Position numbers and translations under genes: made by a program. From a virus: DNA of 32,678 bases. The notes under the pieces were generated by a model. The model did not search any database. It was not told where the DNA came from and worked only from the letters and a program-made list of their open reading frames with translations. Below are positions 17,001-24,448 of this stretch, one piece after another; position 1 is the stretch's first letter, and each line of letters starts with the position of its first letter. The stretch is taken from the IMG/VR virus record IMGVR_UViG_3300023179_000320, positions 1-32,678 of that record, one strand, 5' to 3'.

Positions 17001-17008
17001 AACGACAT
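11069..17008 (-). CDS. Giant DUF4815-like virion structural protein, gp10 position
   Basis: A 1979-aa protein, the largest gene here. Residues 1-70 (NVNPYYDDFDEDKKFLRLLF, then KPGYAVQARELTQLQTLLQ) match the DUF4815-type N-terminus of structural proteins in T4-like cyanophages. About a third to half way in, roughly at 14100-14190, is a conserved coil (YTMRDIGTISKRVENLEYY). The rest is beta-rich Ser/Thr/Asn sequence. Near the C-terminus a GSGYTTSPTITL-type module appears, before a final domain ending KVRDFRAIALPAGA. T4 gene order 6-7-8-(9)-10 puts this in the gp10 slot (T4 gp10 is about 600 aa), so it may be a wedge/fibre-platform protein; homology to gp10 is positional inference only. It has no separate promoter and an AAGGAA ribosome-binding site. 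Confidence 0.8.
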   Translation of the reverse strand: MSLNTNFNVNPYYDDFDEDKKFLRLLFKPGYAVQARELTQLQTLLQNQTSRFGNHVFKNGSIVTGGQTFLQDATYLKIDTDYSGTAVSVTNFNGKTITNSTGTKRGEVVIVYDANAGTGDPKTILIKQLYGAAFVAGDTIQTSETSPVFANVSTSGVGTGQVFSANEGVYFYDGFFIKTDPQTIATSKYSNTTANVRIGFEVTESVVVSSQDTSLLDPAQDASNYQAPGSDRYKVELVLATRSLTSTDDTQFIEIARVENGYLVYSVQYPLYAVLEETLARRTYDESGNYTVRPFKIALDTSAANTAKANVVLSPGKAYVYGYEFETIGPTTITFDKPRLGDSVTAKKVSADYGYFVYANNNYGTFPINSLQTVDLHCVANSLINTSTTATITNTKIGTARVKSVEFDGAANTSNAQSFVYRTYLFDVNIGSLTGNVLTSNSTSITIGNIGSGQYYSTVNNAYTGAKVRISAGPGSGEAPKFITNYNGATGVITLSSPFSATPNTTSIWSIDFEFNDVDSLATFNSTTKINGADIDIGSRDYSSTYEDAYLVDKSLEPLIFGLGQKYVTAGSIANYYHSYKKLYKDLQFTSGTSAQMSVDIGPEVLSPASSSSTEIQKYQIVVTAVGGSSYKVGDIIPPNLFTVDDANRQISVTGGSSMTANVIATIDVTNPTAKSKTFVSANATVQTSGGTSIFANNGVITYSANGQVHIMANTVYKTPDTLQSLFVPDVVSVQVLDFNNTAITVANSSSAIDVTSRYSLDTGQRDSYYDHSSIKLKPGVSAPTGPLVVKYNRYSTTTDSGFFTVDSYPFYANIPVYTSATTGNSYELRDSLDYRPVRSIPTTAATANTVSFDVASTTTGPKIPQNGSTITLSYQYYLPRIDKVILNKNKSFEVLSGVPSLTPVEPKEKDGSMTLYILRHPAYLANTADTKVEYTDNRRYTMRDIGTISKRVENLEYYTALSLLEQSAVNKQDLTILDSTNLPRFKNGIIVDSFNGSSVADVSRDEFEASIDPQNKEMRPTFNISSHLLTFDSATSTNYMKSGPLITANGTHTALIDQSKASRSINVNPFNVINYLGKINLDPPSDIWVDTSKQPDVLVNLQGDKDAWAIIAQNAFSYEWSDWSTYWTGTSTSGGEYRGWLGTTGHYDLVYGTQTTTTTSNQIRTGIKTQVVPSTITQSLGDRVIDVSIIPYMRNRTVLFTGSDFKANTTLYPFFDNTTVEKYVARANKVTLAANNLQYRTQSGNPETVNVSNTATSTTNGTAFVVRTSNTEAFIISVNPSTAFNGATMNLVGQSTGTTYKINGYDHYSGIASSATANTIVLAVDASAANNIGSLVGQPISIVSGTGAGQQATISAYTTATRNVAITGTWTTTPSTDSVYSIGRLTTTNAGDIAGVFSIPASQFRVGEKNFRLIDNSTGDIPSSSTNGDATFFAQGILQQTENTIISTTVPTIQRAAATDTRVITSTTSKEVVIGYWDPLAQTFLVSPVNYPQGIFLSKARFCFKSADSSQPITLQVRPATNGYPSSSIVYPYSTVTLTPDKVKTTSSPSLDDATKYTEFTFDAPLYLQPGEHSFVLLSNSNKYEVYIAEIGKLDLVNQRQISEQPYGGSLFLSQNGSTWTADQNSDMMFRLFRYTFSTTPITAFFTVNYPTSNTVYDLMHLITSDISLANTSIVYNFKSEKSTGGLTPALSVTPFKDYEMLDGYGRRVLNPATGNSTLNVSATVATTNPDVSPILDTSRYGIIAVENIINNLPLSNSGITLSSGGTAYSTNANATVTITGGNGSGATAAAVVTNNVVTSVYLTNVGSGYTTSPTITLVDANTTPGTGATITYNGEDKKSGGNGSVRYITRRVTLADGFDSGDLRVYLTAYKPTGADILVYYKILSTSDADTFDDKNYQLMTQLSNSNFVSANQDDYREIAYAPGTNNTANNAVSYTSASTGYNTFRTFAIKIVLTGTSTVDVPKVRDFRAIALPAGA

Positions 17009-17020
17009 TAAATAATTTCC

Positions 17021-18577
17021 TTAAAATCTGATAACAAACTTGACATTTTCTGCTTGCCCATCTGCTCTTTGAATCTTTGTAACATTTTCAACATATTCTA
17101 TATCACCTGTATAGGGTTCAAACTCTGGATCATATCTCTTAACAACGGTTCTATTGACACCTGATGCAGCACCAATTAATGATCCGCCAACCGCAACATC
17201 ACCTACAACCTTAGTTAGGCGAACCTCATTTGATGATTGTGAATTAACAAAACCATAAAAATATGCGTTATTTGCGGCACTACCTTGATAAACAAACTCA
17301 TCTGTGTTAAATGGATTACCAGCAACCAAAGTCAAATTGACAGTTTGTGATATAACGGTATTTGCATTAGAGGTGGATACTGCCGAATTAGCACCATATT
17401 TATACGGGTCTCTCAGTAAACCATACTGTCTTATTGAGGTTGAGGTTGAAATTAATCCATTTTCAGTTGAATCTACTGAACCTATCCTCTCAGCAACCAT
17501 AACATTTGTAGCATCCAATTCTTTAGCTGAGTTGAATCCGTGGCCAAATTTTGGAGGTAATATAACTCTTGCGGTTGCATTGGTACCAGAACCATAGATT
17601 GTTGCATTGGCATAAGAATAGCCTGTACCAGTTACATTAATTGTAATTTTGGAGATTGCACTATTTGAAATGTTTGCACTAGCAACAGCACCAACACCAT
17701 CGCCAGAAATAGTAACAGTTGTACTGAAAGTTAATGCGTTTGCTAATGTTCCACCACCGTTTGCGGTAGTTGGAGTAGAAATAGTAATAACACTTGATAC
17801 TGTGTTAGAAGTTACAACTTTAGTTCCGGTTGCAATACCAGTTCCACTAACAGTCATATTGGCTGCAACATTAGTTGTATTTGCCAAAGTTATAGTTGAA
17901 ACTCCATTAATAAATGCGGTAGCGTTTATTGTTGGCTCAGCGTATCCAGAACCACCATTTGTAATAAAAATAGTAGTTATTTCACCGTCTATTGTACTGG
18001 TTGAACTAACATTATAATCTAATTTTGAAGTGGATATTGGTGCTGGTATCCATGCAGTTGTTAAAAATTTATTAGATGGTTTAATATTATAAAGATATTT
18101 CCAAACATATCCATCAGCAGTAAAAATTGTTCCGTTTGCAGTATTAAAATCGCCAGTTGGTTCTACTGTTGAAAGTACATTGGCATTATTAGACAAACAC
18201 TTATACACATTCCTAGAAGTAGTCAAAACATACATTGGTTGACTATTGCCACCAGCACCACTATCAGCAGTTAATAATGTATCAGTTGATATCTTATCAT
18301 CAAACTGTTTATATCGTTTATTTGTAACCCAATTTATACGAGGTAATACTAATTCAACATCGTTACCTGTAATTTTTTTGGCCGCAAACATATTGTCCCA
18401 CACAGATTTTTCATCAAATGTGCTATCCACAATTGAGTTTGGTGATGATTCGTTTGCATAAGGAACATGGTTGCCAATGAACAAAAAGCCAACAGTTGGC
18501 TGAGGTTCGGCAAAAGATTCTTTGAATTGTTCTGCGTTATTAAACGAGAGTTTTTTTGATGTGTATGTTGTCGCCAT
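17021..18577 (-). CDS. 8: gp8-like baseplate wedge protein with internal beta insertion
   Basis: A 518-aa protein that I match to T4 gp8 (334 aa) by ordered motifs: an early wedge pattern with VWDNMFAAKKITGNDVELVL then PRINWV; NVYKCLSNN in place of gp8 VYRCL; FTADGYVWKYLYNI in place of gp8 DGYVWEYLFEI; and the end GDIEYVENVTKIQRADGQAE NVKFVIRF in place of the gp8 GEMIYMENRPPI...INILFTF end. Between residues 198 and 341 is an insertion made of GSGYxxP and GTGYxxA beta modules that explains the greater length. gp8 forms a dimer in each baseplate wedge. It follows the gp7-position gene by 14 bases and precedes the DUF4815-like gene by 12. Confidence 0.8.
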   Translation of the reverse strand: MATTYTSKKLSFNNAEQFKESFAEPQPTVGFLFIGNHVPYANESSPNSIVDSTFDEKSVWDNMFAAKKITGNDVELVLPRINWVTNKRYKQFDDKISTDTLLTADSGAGGNSQPMYVLTTSRNVYKCLSNNANVLSTVEPTGDFNTANGTIFTADGYVWKYLYNIKPSNKFLTTAWIPAPISTSKLDYNVSSTSTIDGEITTIFITNGGSGYAEPTINATAFINGVSTITLANTTNVAANMTVSGTGIATGTKVVTSNTVSSVITISTPTTANGGGTLANALTFSTTVTISGDGVGAVASANISNSAISKITINVTGTGYSYANATIYGSGTNATARVILPPKFGHGFNSAKELDATNVMVAERIGSVDSTENGLISTSTSIRQYGLLRDPYKYGANSAVSTSNANTVISQTVNLTLVAGNPFNTDEFVYQGSAANNAYFYGFVNSQSSNEVRLTKVVGDVAVGGSLIGAASGVNRTVVKRYDPEFEPYTGDIEYVENVTKIQRADGQAENVKFVIRF

Positions 18578-18588
18578 AGTAATTCTTT

Positions 18589-18596
18589 TATTTATG
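18589..18596 (-). promoter_or_regulatory. Possible late promoter CATAAATA
   Basis: The minus-strand CATAAATA overlaps the stop codon of the 846-aa gene and ends 11 bases before the ATG of the gp8-like gene. The implied leader would be only a few bases. Weak. Confidence 0.25.
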
Positions 18597-21132
18597 TAAC
18601 AATTACGAGAGTTTCGCCGTTTGAAGTGATTGTAAATGCTGAGTTGACCGTCATTGTTCCATTGCTGTAAATAGCATTAATATATCTAATTTCAGAATTA
18701 ACCGCAATCTGTGTTCCAATTGTAATAACATTATTAGTATTTGCAATATTGAATAGTGTATTTGTACCTGTTACATATATGCTACTGTTAACATTTACTG
18801 TTCCAGAAATAACATTACTTGAATAACTGTTAATTGATATGTTATTTGCTGCAACAATTTTATCAATTCTAAAGTCTGCGTATTGTTTAAATCCAGCTGG
18901 GTGAATTAGATTCTTAAACAATTCTTTAAATTTAGAGAACTCAACTTTAGATGACAAAACATATGCATAATCTATGTAATAGTTTCTACCTTGCATAACC
19001 CTTTCAGCTGAAGATAATATGCCATCAGATGTTTTCCAATTGCCAGGAAAAGAAACATAAGATGGTTCAATTACTGAATTAGCAGTTGCAGTTCCACTAC
19101 CTTTGTTTGTTAAATCAATTGTTGGTGGTGATTGATATCCTGCACCAGGATTTATAATTCTAATAGCTAAAACAGCTCCAGGGTTTTGGTCTGCTGATGC
19201 AGTTAAATCTTCTCCATCACCCATTAAGCAAGTAACAGATAAATTTGCATTTGCACCAGCAATAGAAGATACTGTAATTGATGGTAATTTTGTTTTATCA
19301 TAATTTATTCCACCAACAGGCAATAGACCATGTAGTCCAATCTTTTTAGGAAGGCCAGTTGTTGCAGAATTGAAGTTTGCATTTACTGTAAGTGATGTAT
19401 TAGAAGTAATTGTATTGATATATCTGGATTCATTGTTTATAATAATACGGTCACCAACACGCAATTCATCTAGAAAATATGTTCCAGTACCAATAACAGT
19501 TACATTAGTTGTACCAAACGCATTTGCTGTACCAGTAATTCTTGGTGGTTGTAATGCAACATTAGTTATTGCACCAGTTGCTGAAACATTTAATACAGCT
19601 GCTGCAGCACCAAAACCAAAATTCATATTACCTGAATTAGTAAAAACCAATTCATCACCAATTTTATAATTATCACCAGCAGTATTAATTGTAATTCTGC
19701 CTAAAGATTTTGTATATAAAACATGTTGTTCTTCTGAAGCACCATTGATAAAAGGTGCTGAATCAGCATCTAATGTTGGAACATAAGCAAAAATAGCATT
19801 TGCAAACAAAACTGCCACATTTGTAATTGGTCCAATACTTGTGATACTTGAAAAAGCCAATGCATCTATTATTCGTGAATTAACATTTTCAGATATTGCT
19901 GTGTTTGGAAAACCATAATCAGCAGCACTAATTAATAGAGAAGAATAATTGGCAATTCTTGAAGTGTCTACAACAAATGAGTTTGCGCTATTTGCACCAG
20001 AAGTATCAACACCATCAATCGCAAGAACTAAAGATGCATTAGCAGTAGCCCCAACAAGATTAACATTTGAACCAGTTTTAAAACCTGCACCGCCAGCGGC
20101 AATTAAAACTTTATTAATGTATCCAGAAAACACATCAGAAACAATCGCTTCAGCACTAGTTGTTGCACCACCACCAGAAATTACAACTGGATCACCAATA
20201 TTATAACTTGCACCACCGTTGATAACATTAATTACAGCAAGAGTTGATAACCCATTAACTTCAATGTTTATTAGTTCATCATTATCACCAATGATATTGA
20301 GTGTCGCATTTTCACCGTTCTCAAAAGATCCAACTAAAGTTTTATCATTAACATATAATTCAAATGCAGAACCGGTACTTAATGTTTTTTGGCCAACTCT
20401 TTCAACGATAGCGGTTGCACCAGATGTTGTTCCAGTTAACTTTCTATTTTCTAATAGTGCATAATCAAAATCATTATATAATATTTTTACTTGAGAATTA
20501 GCTGAAGGTGCAGTATTAAAAACAACCTTTTTTGATTCACGGCGAACATTATAACCAGAAGTTTGTAAAACCCCGTTTACATAAACTCCTATCTCACTTG
20601 AAGAGGCAACTTGTGCCATTTTAAATATGGTATTGCCAGATTCTGTTGCAGTTGAAGATGTATTACCGTTTGCAGTATATGAACTGTAAACACCTTGTGT
20701 GATACGAAAGGCATTTTCAACTACCCATTTTCCATCTGAAGCACGAAGAATATTTGATTTTGGTTGAACAATTTCCACTTCTTCATCAAACAACAATCTA
20801 AAAAGAAGTTTAAAAGATTGTTCATTACCTTTGGCCAAATAAAAAGGCAAAAGTTGTTTAATTAAAAACGCCTTATCTACTTGAACATCTTTTGGTAAAA
20901 GGTCAGCAAATGTGTTGAAGAAGTTATCTTCAAATTGGCCTATTGAATAATCAACATCTGAAAGATAACGAAGGTCTTTTGATTTAACATTTAAATCATT
21001 ATTTTTACCCGTTTGTTTATTTTCCAAAAACTCATAGTAAGCTTCTAGAAAGCGAATAAACGTAGGATATTCGTCCCGAACAAATTCAGGTACCTGACGA
21101 TTAATCAGTAATGAAACTTTTTGTTCCGACAT
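18592..21132 (-). CDS. Baseplate structural protein in the gp7 position
   Basis: An 846-aa protein. Residues 1-125 are a helical domain (VPEFVRDEYPTFIRFLEAYY; LLPFYLAKGNEQSFKLLFRL) that I recognise in structural proteins of T4-like aquatic phages. The middle is built from beta modules: GGASYNIGDPVVISGGG near 306-322, GAGFKTGSNVNLVG near 348-361, NPGAGYQSPPTIDLT near 661-675, and VGDRIIINNESRYINTITSN near 559-578, with a related C-terminal copy. Residues 700-760 contain RVMQGRNYYIDYAYVLSS and FKNLIHPAGFKQYADFRI. It lies between gp6 and gp8 as T4 gp7 does (1032 aa), so a wedge role is inferred; I see no direct gp7 signature. The start overlaps the gp6 stop (TAATG) with no separate ribosome-binding site, so translation is coupled. 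Confidence 0.75.
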   Translation of the reverse strand: MSEQKVSLLINRQVPEFVRDEYPTFIRFLEAYYEFLENKQTGKNNDLNVKSKDLRYLSDVDYSIGQFEDNFFNTFADLLPKDVQVDKAFLIKQLLPFYLAKGNEQSFKLLFRLLFDEEVEIVQPKSNILRASDGKWVVENAFRITQGVYSSYTANGNTSSTATESGNTIFKMAQVASSSEIGVYVNGVLQTSGYNVRRESKKVVFNTAPSANSQVKILYNDFDYALLENRKLTGTTSGATAIVERVGQKTLSTGSAFELYVNDKTLVGSFENGENATLNIIGDNDELINIEVNGLSTLAVINVINGGASYNIGDPVVISGGGATTSAEAIVSDVFSGYINKVLIAAGGAGFKTGSNVNLVGATANASLVLAIDGVDTSGANSANSFVVDTSRIANYSSLLISAADYGFPNTAISENVNSRIIDALAFSSITSIGPITNVAVLFANAIFAYVPTLDADSAPFINGASEEQHVLYTKSLGRITINTAGDNYKIGDELVFTNSGNMNFGFGAAAAVLNVSATGAITNVALQPPRITGTANAFGTTNVTVIGTGTYFLDELRVGDRIIINNESRYINTITSNTSLTVNANFNSATTGLPKKIGLHGLLPVGGINYDKTKLPSITVSSIAGANANLSVTCLMGDGEDLTASADQNPGAVLAIRIINPGAGYQSPPTIDLTNKGSGTATANSVIEPSYVSFPGNWKTSDGILSSAERVMQGRNYYIDYAYVLSSKVEFSKFKELFKNLIHPAGFKQYADFRIDKIVAANNISINSYSSNVISGTVNVNSSIYVTGTNTLFNIANTNNVITIGTQIAVNSEIRYINAIYSNGTMTVNSAFTITSNGETLVIVT

Positions 21133-23189
21133 TATTGTTTGTTATTTGTTGTTAATGTGGTAACAATCGCTGCTGGGTCAGTAGTATCAATAGTAATAAT
21201 AGTATTTCTATTAGATTCAATGATGCCTTTTTCTGCTTCAATTGTCATACGAATTAATTCATCTGTTGAATTAATAGTTAAAAATTTTATATCATTAATT
21301 ACAACAATTCCAGTATCATAATATATTTTACCAGCATCAGCATTAATAATTTGTCTTTGAGCCAATGAGTCATAATAGATAGTTCTTAAAGTACCAACCT
21401 TTGCATCAATTACGGCAAGAGCTTCAGCACCATAACCATCACCACCAGAAATCGTTACTGTTGCCCTAGTGTATTCAATTCCACGATTTGTAATTGTAAT
21501 CTTTTGAATACGACCATTAACAATAGTTGCTTCGGCTGTAGCATTTGAACCGTCACCATTAATTGTAACTGTTGGAGCAGTTGTATAACCTGAACCAGGA
21601 TTCACTACTTGTATTTCAGAAATACCGGTATATGATTGTGGAGTTTCATCAAATTGTGCTGTTCTTATTGTACCAGTTGTATCAGTAATAGTAAATTCAG
21701 ATGAAGTTAATTTATTAGTAATTGTACCACGATGTAATGGCACATTAAAATTAATAGTATAACTTGCAGAGGTATTTAATTGTGGTACAAATCTGCGTTG
21801 CACACGAACAGTTGTTTCTGAACCAATAACAGAATTCAAATCTGTTTGGTCTATACTATCTTGTAATTTAGATAGAACAAAACTTGCACCAAAGTTATTT
21901 AAATTTGTAGTTTGATAAGATATGATTGCATTTCTAATAGCAGTTTTAATTGCACCTTCTGTAGATACAGTTTTTCTTGGATCATATTGAACTGAAGATT
22001 CAATTAACAAATACAAATATTCTGGATCACGAATTTCGGCTTGAACAGATACAATAGATTTTGGTCCAATAATTTCGGAAATAATTCTAGCTTTTTCTAA
22101 TTCAGAAATAAAATAATTTGTTTTTGGTTTTAATGCAATATAAACTTTACCATAAACTGGTGGTGATTCATTTTCACCACCCCAAACGGACAAAGAATCT
22201 ACGCTTGGGTATTTTGATTTAATATACGATTCATAATCTTTGACTGTTACCAATCTGTTTTGATTTGCATATTGTGCTGCAGCTGAATATTTAATAGAAT
22301 CTACCGATTCACGGATTGCTCCACCACTTGCAATATCTAAAACTTCAATTGCAATGTCTGTGTAACCACCAAGTGTAGTATCTGCAACAAATCCATCAAC
22401 ACCGTTTGCAGCTGTGCCGCTTGTTGTAAGATAGTTGACATTCACTAAAGCTCCATCTGTTAAAGCTGTACCAATTACTCCATTACCAAAATAAATTTCA
22501 TAGTTGCCATTTTTAGATTCTTGTAAAAAATACACCAATGAAGTTGAATCTACATCTAAAATTTCTGTTACTTGATTGTAAACTTGCGTTGCTGTATTAC
22601 CTGTTGTGTCTGATACAGTAACATATATTGTATTTGTATCAATATTAGTATCTGGCAAAACAAAGATGGATTTTGGATTTGAATTTTTATTATAATTGAA
22701 ATTATAACTTACCAATTTACCTTCATACAATTCAAAGTTATCAAGAAAAAAACTAGTACCAGATTTAGTTACGGTTACATCTTGAAGTGATACAAAATTA
22801 TATGAAATGTTATCAATTAAATTTGAACTGAATGTGGTGCCTTTAGCTACAGTTAAAGTTGCCGGTGTATTATTCAAAGTAGTCACAGTAATATTCACAA
22901 TAGCTTTTGGAGCAGAGTAAGAATATGGAATATAACTTAATGTTTTTGCATGAGACACAACTGAATCACGCAACAATGCTGTATCCAAAAATGCCTCATT
23001 GGCAACCATGTTAAGATAGTAGGCATTATAGTGAGTATTGTAAGCTAAAATATCCAACAAAACACTAAGTCCAGAACCTTCAAAATTGTAGTCTGTGAAC
23101 TCAGTTTGTTGTTGTAGATATGATTTTAGATTGGTCTTGATTGTATCAAAATCAAGGTCTGTAATTTGTAAACGAGCGTTTGTTGCCAT
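21132..23189 (-). CDS. 6: Baseplate wedge protein gp6 (baseplate J-like)
   Basis: A 685-aa protein, close to T4 gp6 (660 aa). The N-terminus TDLDFDTIKTNLKSYLQQQT and the run EGSGLSVLLDILAYNTHYNA then YYLNMVANEAFLDTALLRDS are the conserved gp6/J-like signature. The middle holds VKDYESYIKSKYPSVDSLSV and VYGKVYIALKPK, typical of the J core. Residues 523-597 are an extra GSGYTTAPTVTINGDG module, also found in neighbouring wedge genes. gp6 forms the inner ring of the baseplate and joins the wedges together with gp25 and gp53. It starts directly after the gp25 stop, with a GGA inside the gp25 end as likely ribosome-binding site. Confidence 0.92.
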   Translation of the reverse strand: MATNARLQITDLDFDTIKTNLKSYLQQQTEFTDYNFEGSGLSVLLDILAYNTHYNAYYLNMVANEAFLDTALLRDSVVSHAKTLSYIPYSYSAPKAIVNITVTTLNNTPATLTVAKGTTFSSNLIDNISYNFVSLQDVTVTKSGTSFFLDNFELYEGKLVSYNFNYNKNSNPKSIFVLPDTNIDTNTIYVTVSDTTGNTATQVYNQVTEILDVDSTSLVYFLQESKNGNYEIYFGNGVIGTALTDGALVNVNYLTTSGTAANGVDGFVADTTLGGYTDIAIEVLDIASGGAIRESVDSIKYSAAAQYANQNRLVTVKDYESYIKSKYPSVDSLSVWGGENESPPVYGKVYIALKPKTNYFISELEKARIISEIIGPKSIVSVQAEIRDPEYLYLLIESSVQYDPRKTVSTEGAIKTAIRNAIISYQTTNLNNFGASFVLSKLQDSIDQTDLNSVIGSETTVRVQRRFVPQLNTSASYTINFNVPLHRGTITNKLTSSEFTITDTTGTIRTAQFDETPQSYTGISEIQVVNPGSGYTTAPTVTINGDGSNATAEATIVNGRIQKITITNRGIEYTRATVTISGGDGYGAEALAVIDAKVGTLRTIYYDSLAQRQIINADAGKIYYDTGIVVINDIKFLTINSTDELIRMTIEAEKGIIESNRNTIITIDTTDPAAIVTTLTTNNKQ

Positions 23190-23594
23190 TTATCGTATCC
23201 GTTCAAGGAGAAAATTAATTACTATGGGTGCAGTTTGGTTTACAATGAAAAACTCCAAGTAAACTTTAAACCCATTATTGTCATAGTCAGCGGTTACATT
23301 TATAGTTTTAACTGTTGCCCTAGGCTCATAATTTACGATAGTCCGCTCTATCTCATCTTTTATGGTGGTTGCTGTGATATTATCAAGATTTTCAAATAAC
23401 AATCTGCGAACATTTGAACCAATATCTGGTTGAAATGGTCTTTCGTAGTGGTTTGTAAGTATAAGATTCTTTATGGAGTTGACAACAGCCATCGGACCGA
23501 TGGACTTACTAATGTCTTTCCGAACTGGATGAATATTAAAATTCAAATCCAAGTCTTTAAAATCTCTAACAATATCTGTGGTAACTGTAGCCAT
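23190..23594 (-). CDS. 25: Baseplate wedge protein gp25 (GPW/gp25 family)
   Basis: A 134-aa protein against 132 in T4. It shows the family landmarks: NFNIHPVRKDISKSIGPMAV, VNSIKNLILTNHYERPFQPD, IGSNVRRLLFE, and the conserved YEPRA at about residues 88-92 before the two terminal beta strands. gp25 is the sheath-initiator-like wedge component and is structurally similar to the sheath handshake domain; despite old naming it is not regarded as an active lysozyme. Adjacent gp6 follows without a gap, reproducing the gp25-gp6 pairing typical of contractile systems. The Shine-Dalgarno is poor; a CATAAATA lies 4 bases before the ATG. Confidence 0.93.
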   Translation of the reverse strand: MATVTTDIVRDFKDLDLNFNIHPVRKDISKSIGPMAVVNSIKNLILTNHYERPFQPDIGSNVRRLLFENLDNITATTIKDEIERTIVNYEPRATVKTINVTADYDNNGFKVYLEFFIVNQTAPIVINFLLERIR

Positions 23595-23601
23595 ATCTTA
23601 T

Positions 23602-24426
23602 TTATGAGTTAAGCCGAGAGACAAGTTTGTCCGAACCAATATAATTATTAGCTAATTGCGTATCAATAGGCCCCATATTTGAGAATTGAGACACTTTACC
23701 AAAATCTTGAACCACTTGAGCGCTATTTCTAAAAAAAGTTATATCATGGTTTCTTCTAATATCAATCAAAGTGTTAGCAGTTTGAATGTGTGTGATAATA
23801 GTGTTTATCTGAGAACCAGTCAAATTTGATACATTTGTAACATTCAAAGAACTATTTAAACTAATTCTGTCAGTATAAATGATGGTGTTGTTGGCGTTCA
23901 ATTGGTCAGTAACAAACAAACTGGTTAAACTACCCAATGATGCAGAGGCATTTGTTATACCATCAGTTTGATAAGTTAAATATATTAGAAATTTACCAAA
24001 ACCCAAAGCACTTTCACGATATGGAAAATCTCTGGCAGAGGTACCGGCATCCGCAAGTGCGTTTACACCAGAAATATTATCAGTATGAGATTTGAACTGG
24101 TTTAAAGTTATTAAAAAGTTATTAGCCGTATTTGCTAAGTTTGCACCTTCACCTCTAAAGGCTAAAGGAAATGTGTTTGCTGTGAATACAGTATTCGCTG
24201 TTTGAAAAATTAAATTTGTATTTGCATATAATGATGTATACACATTTGCAGTTGGATTTTGATAGTACCCACCAGTATTATTAGCTGAAAGGTCAGTTAC
24301 TTGCCATTCTTTTGGTAAAAAACTTGGTGATGAATTTAGATGAGCTATTGCTTCATCAGATAATGTAAAAACTGTTGTATTGTTGGAGTCAAAATCAAAA
24401 CCCAATCTTCCATAAACACTTGCCAT
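23602..24426 (-). CDS. Unknown virion/baseplate-region protein, 274 aa
   Basis: A 274-aa Asn/Thr/Ala-rich protein beginning MASVYGRLGFDFDSNNTTVF. I do not recognise a functional family. Visible features are a Phe/Leu/Asn-rich middle with an ANTANNFLITLNQFKSHTDN helix, DFPYRESALGFGKFLIYLTY near residues 131-155, and a helical C-terminus with IQTANTLIDIRRNHDITFFR ending in a DKLVSRLNS stretch. No signal peptide or catalytic motif is evident. It lies between the spike beta-helix gene and gp25, with a clear AAGGAAATAAA ribosome-binding region, so it is probably a baseplate structural or assembly component. Confidence 0.6.
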   Translation of the reverse strand: MASVYGRLGFDFDSNNTTVFTLSDEAIAHLNSSPSFLPKEWQVTDLSANNTGGYYQNPTANVYTSLYANTNLIFQTANTVFTANTFPLAFRGEGANLANTANNFLITLNQFKSHTDNISGVNALADAGTSARDFPYRESALGFGKFLIYLTYQTDGITNASASLGSLTSLFVTDQLNANNTIIYTDRISLNSSLNVTNVSNLTGSQINTIITHIQTANTLIDIRRNHDITFFRNSAQVVQDFGKVSQFSNMGPIDTQLANNYIGSDKLVSRLNS

Positions 24427-24448
24427 TTTATTTCCTTTTCATAGTATA

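Noticed and set aside
17649-18017. 122-codon plus-strand open frame inside the gp8-like gene
   Set aside because: Antisense to Ser/Thr/Asn-rich coding sequence that lacks stops on the other strand; no plausible start signal or family motif.
23190-23594. gp25 as an active lysozyme
   Set aside because: The family was named lysozyme-like historically; no catalytic motif is visible and the family is structural.
23599-23606. CATAAATA on the minus strand 4 bases before the gp25 ATG as a normal promoter
   Set aside because: Too close to the start codon for an ordinary leader and overlaps the upstream stop codon; kept only as part of the leaderless hypothesis.
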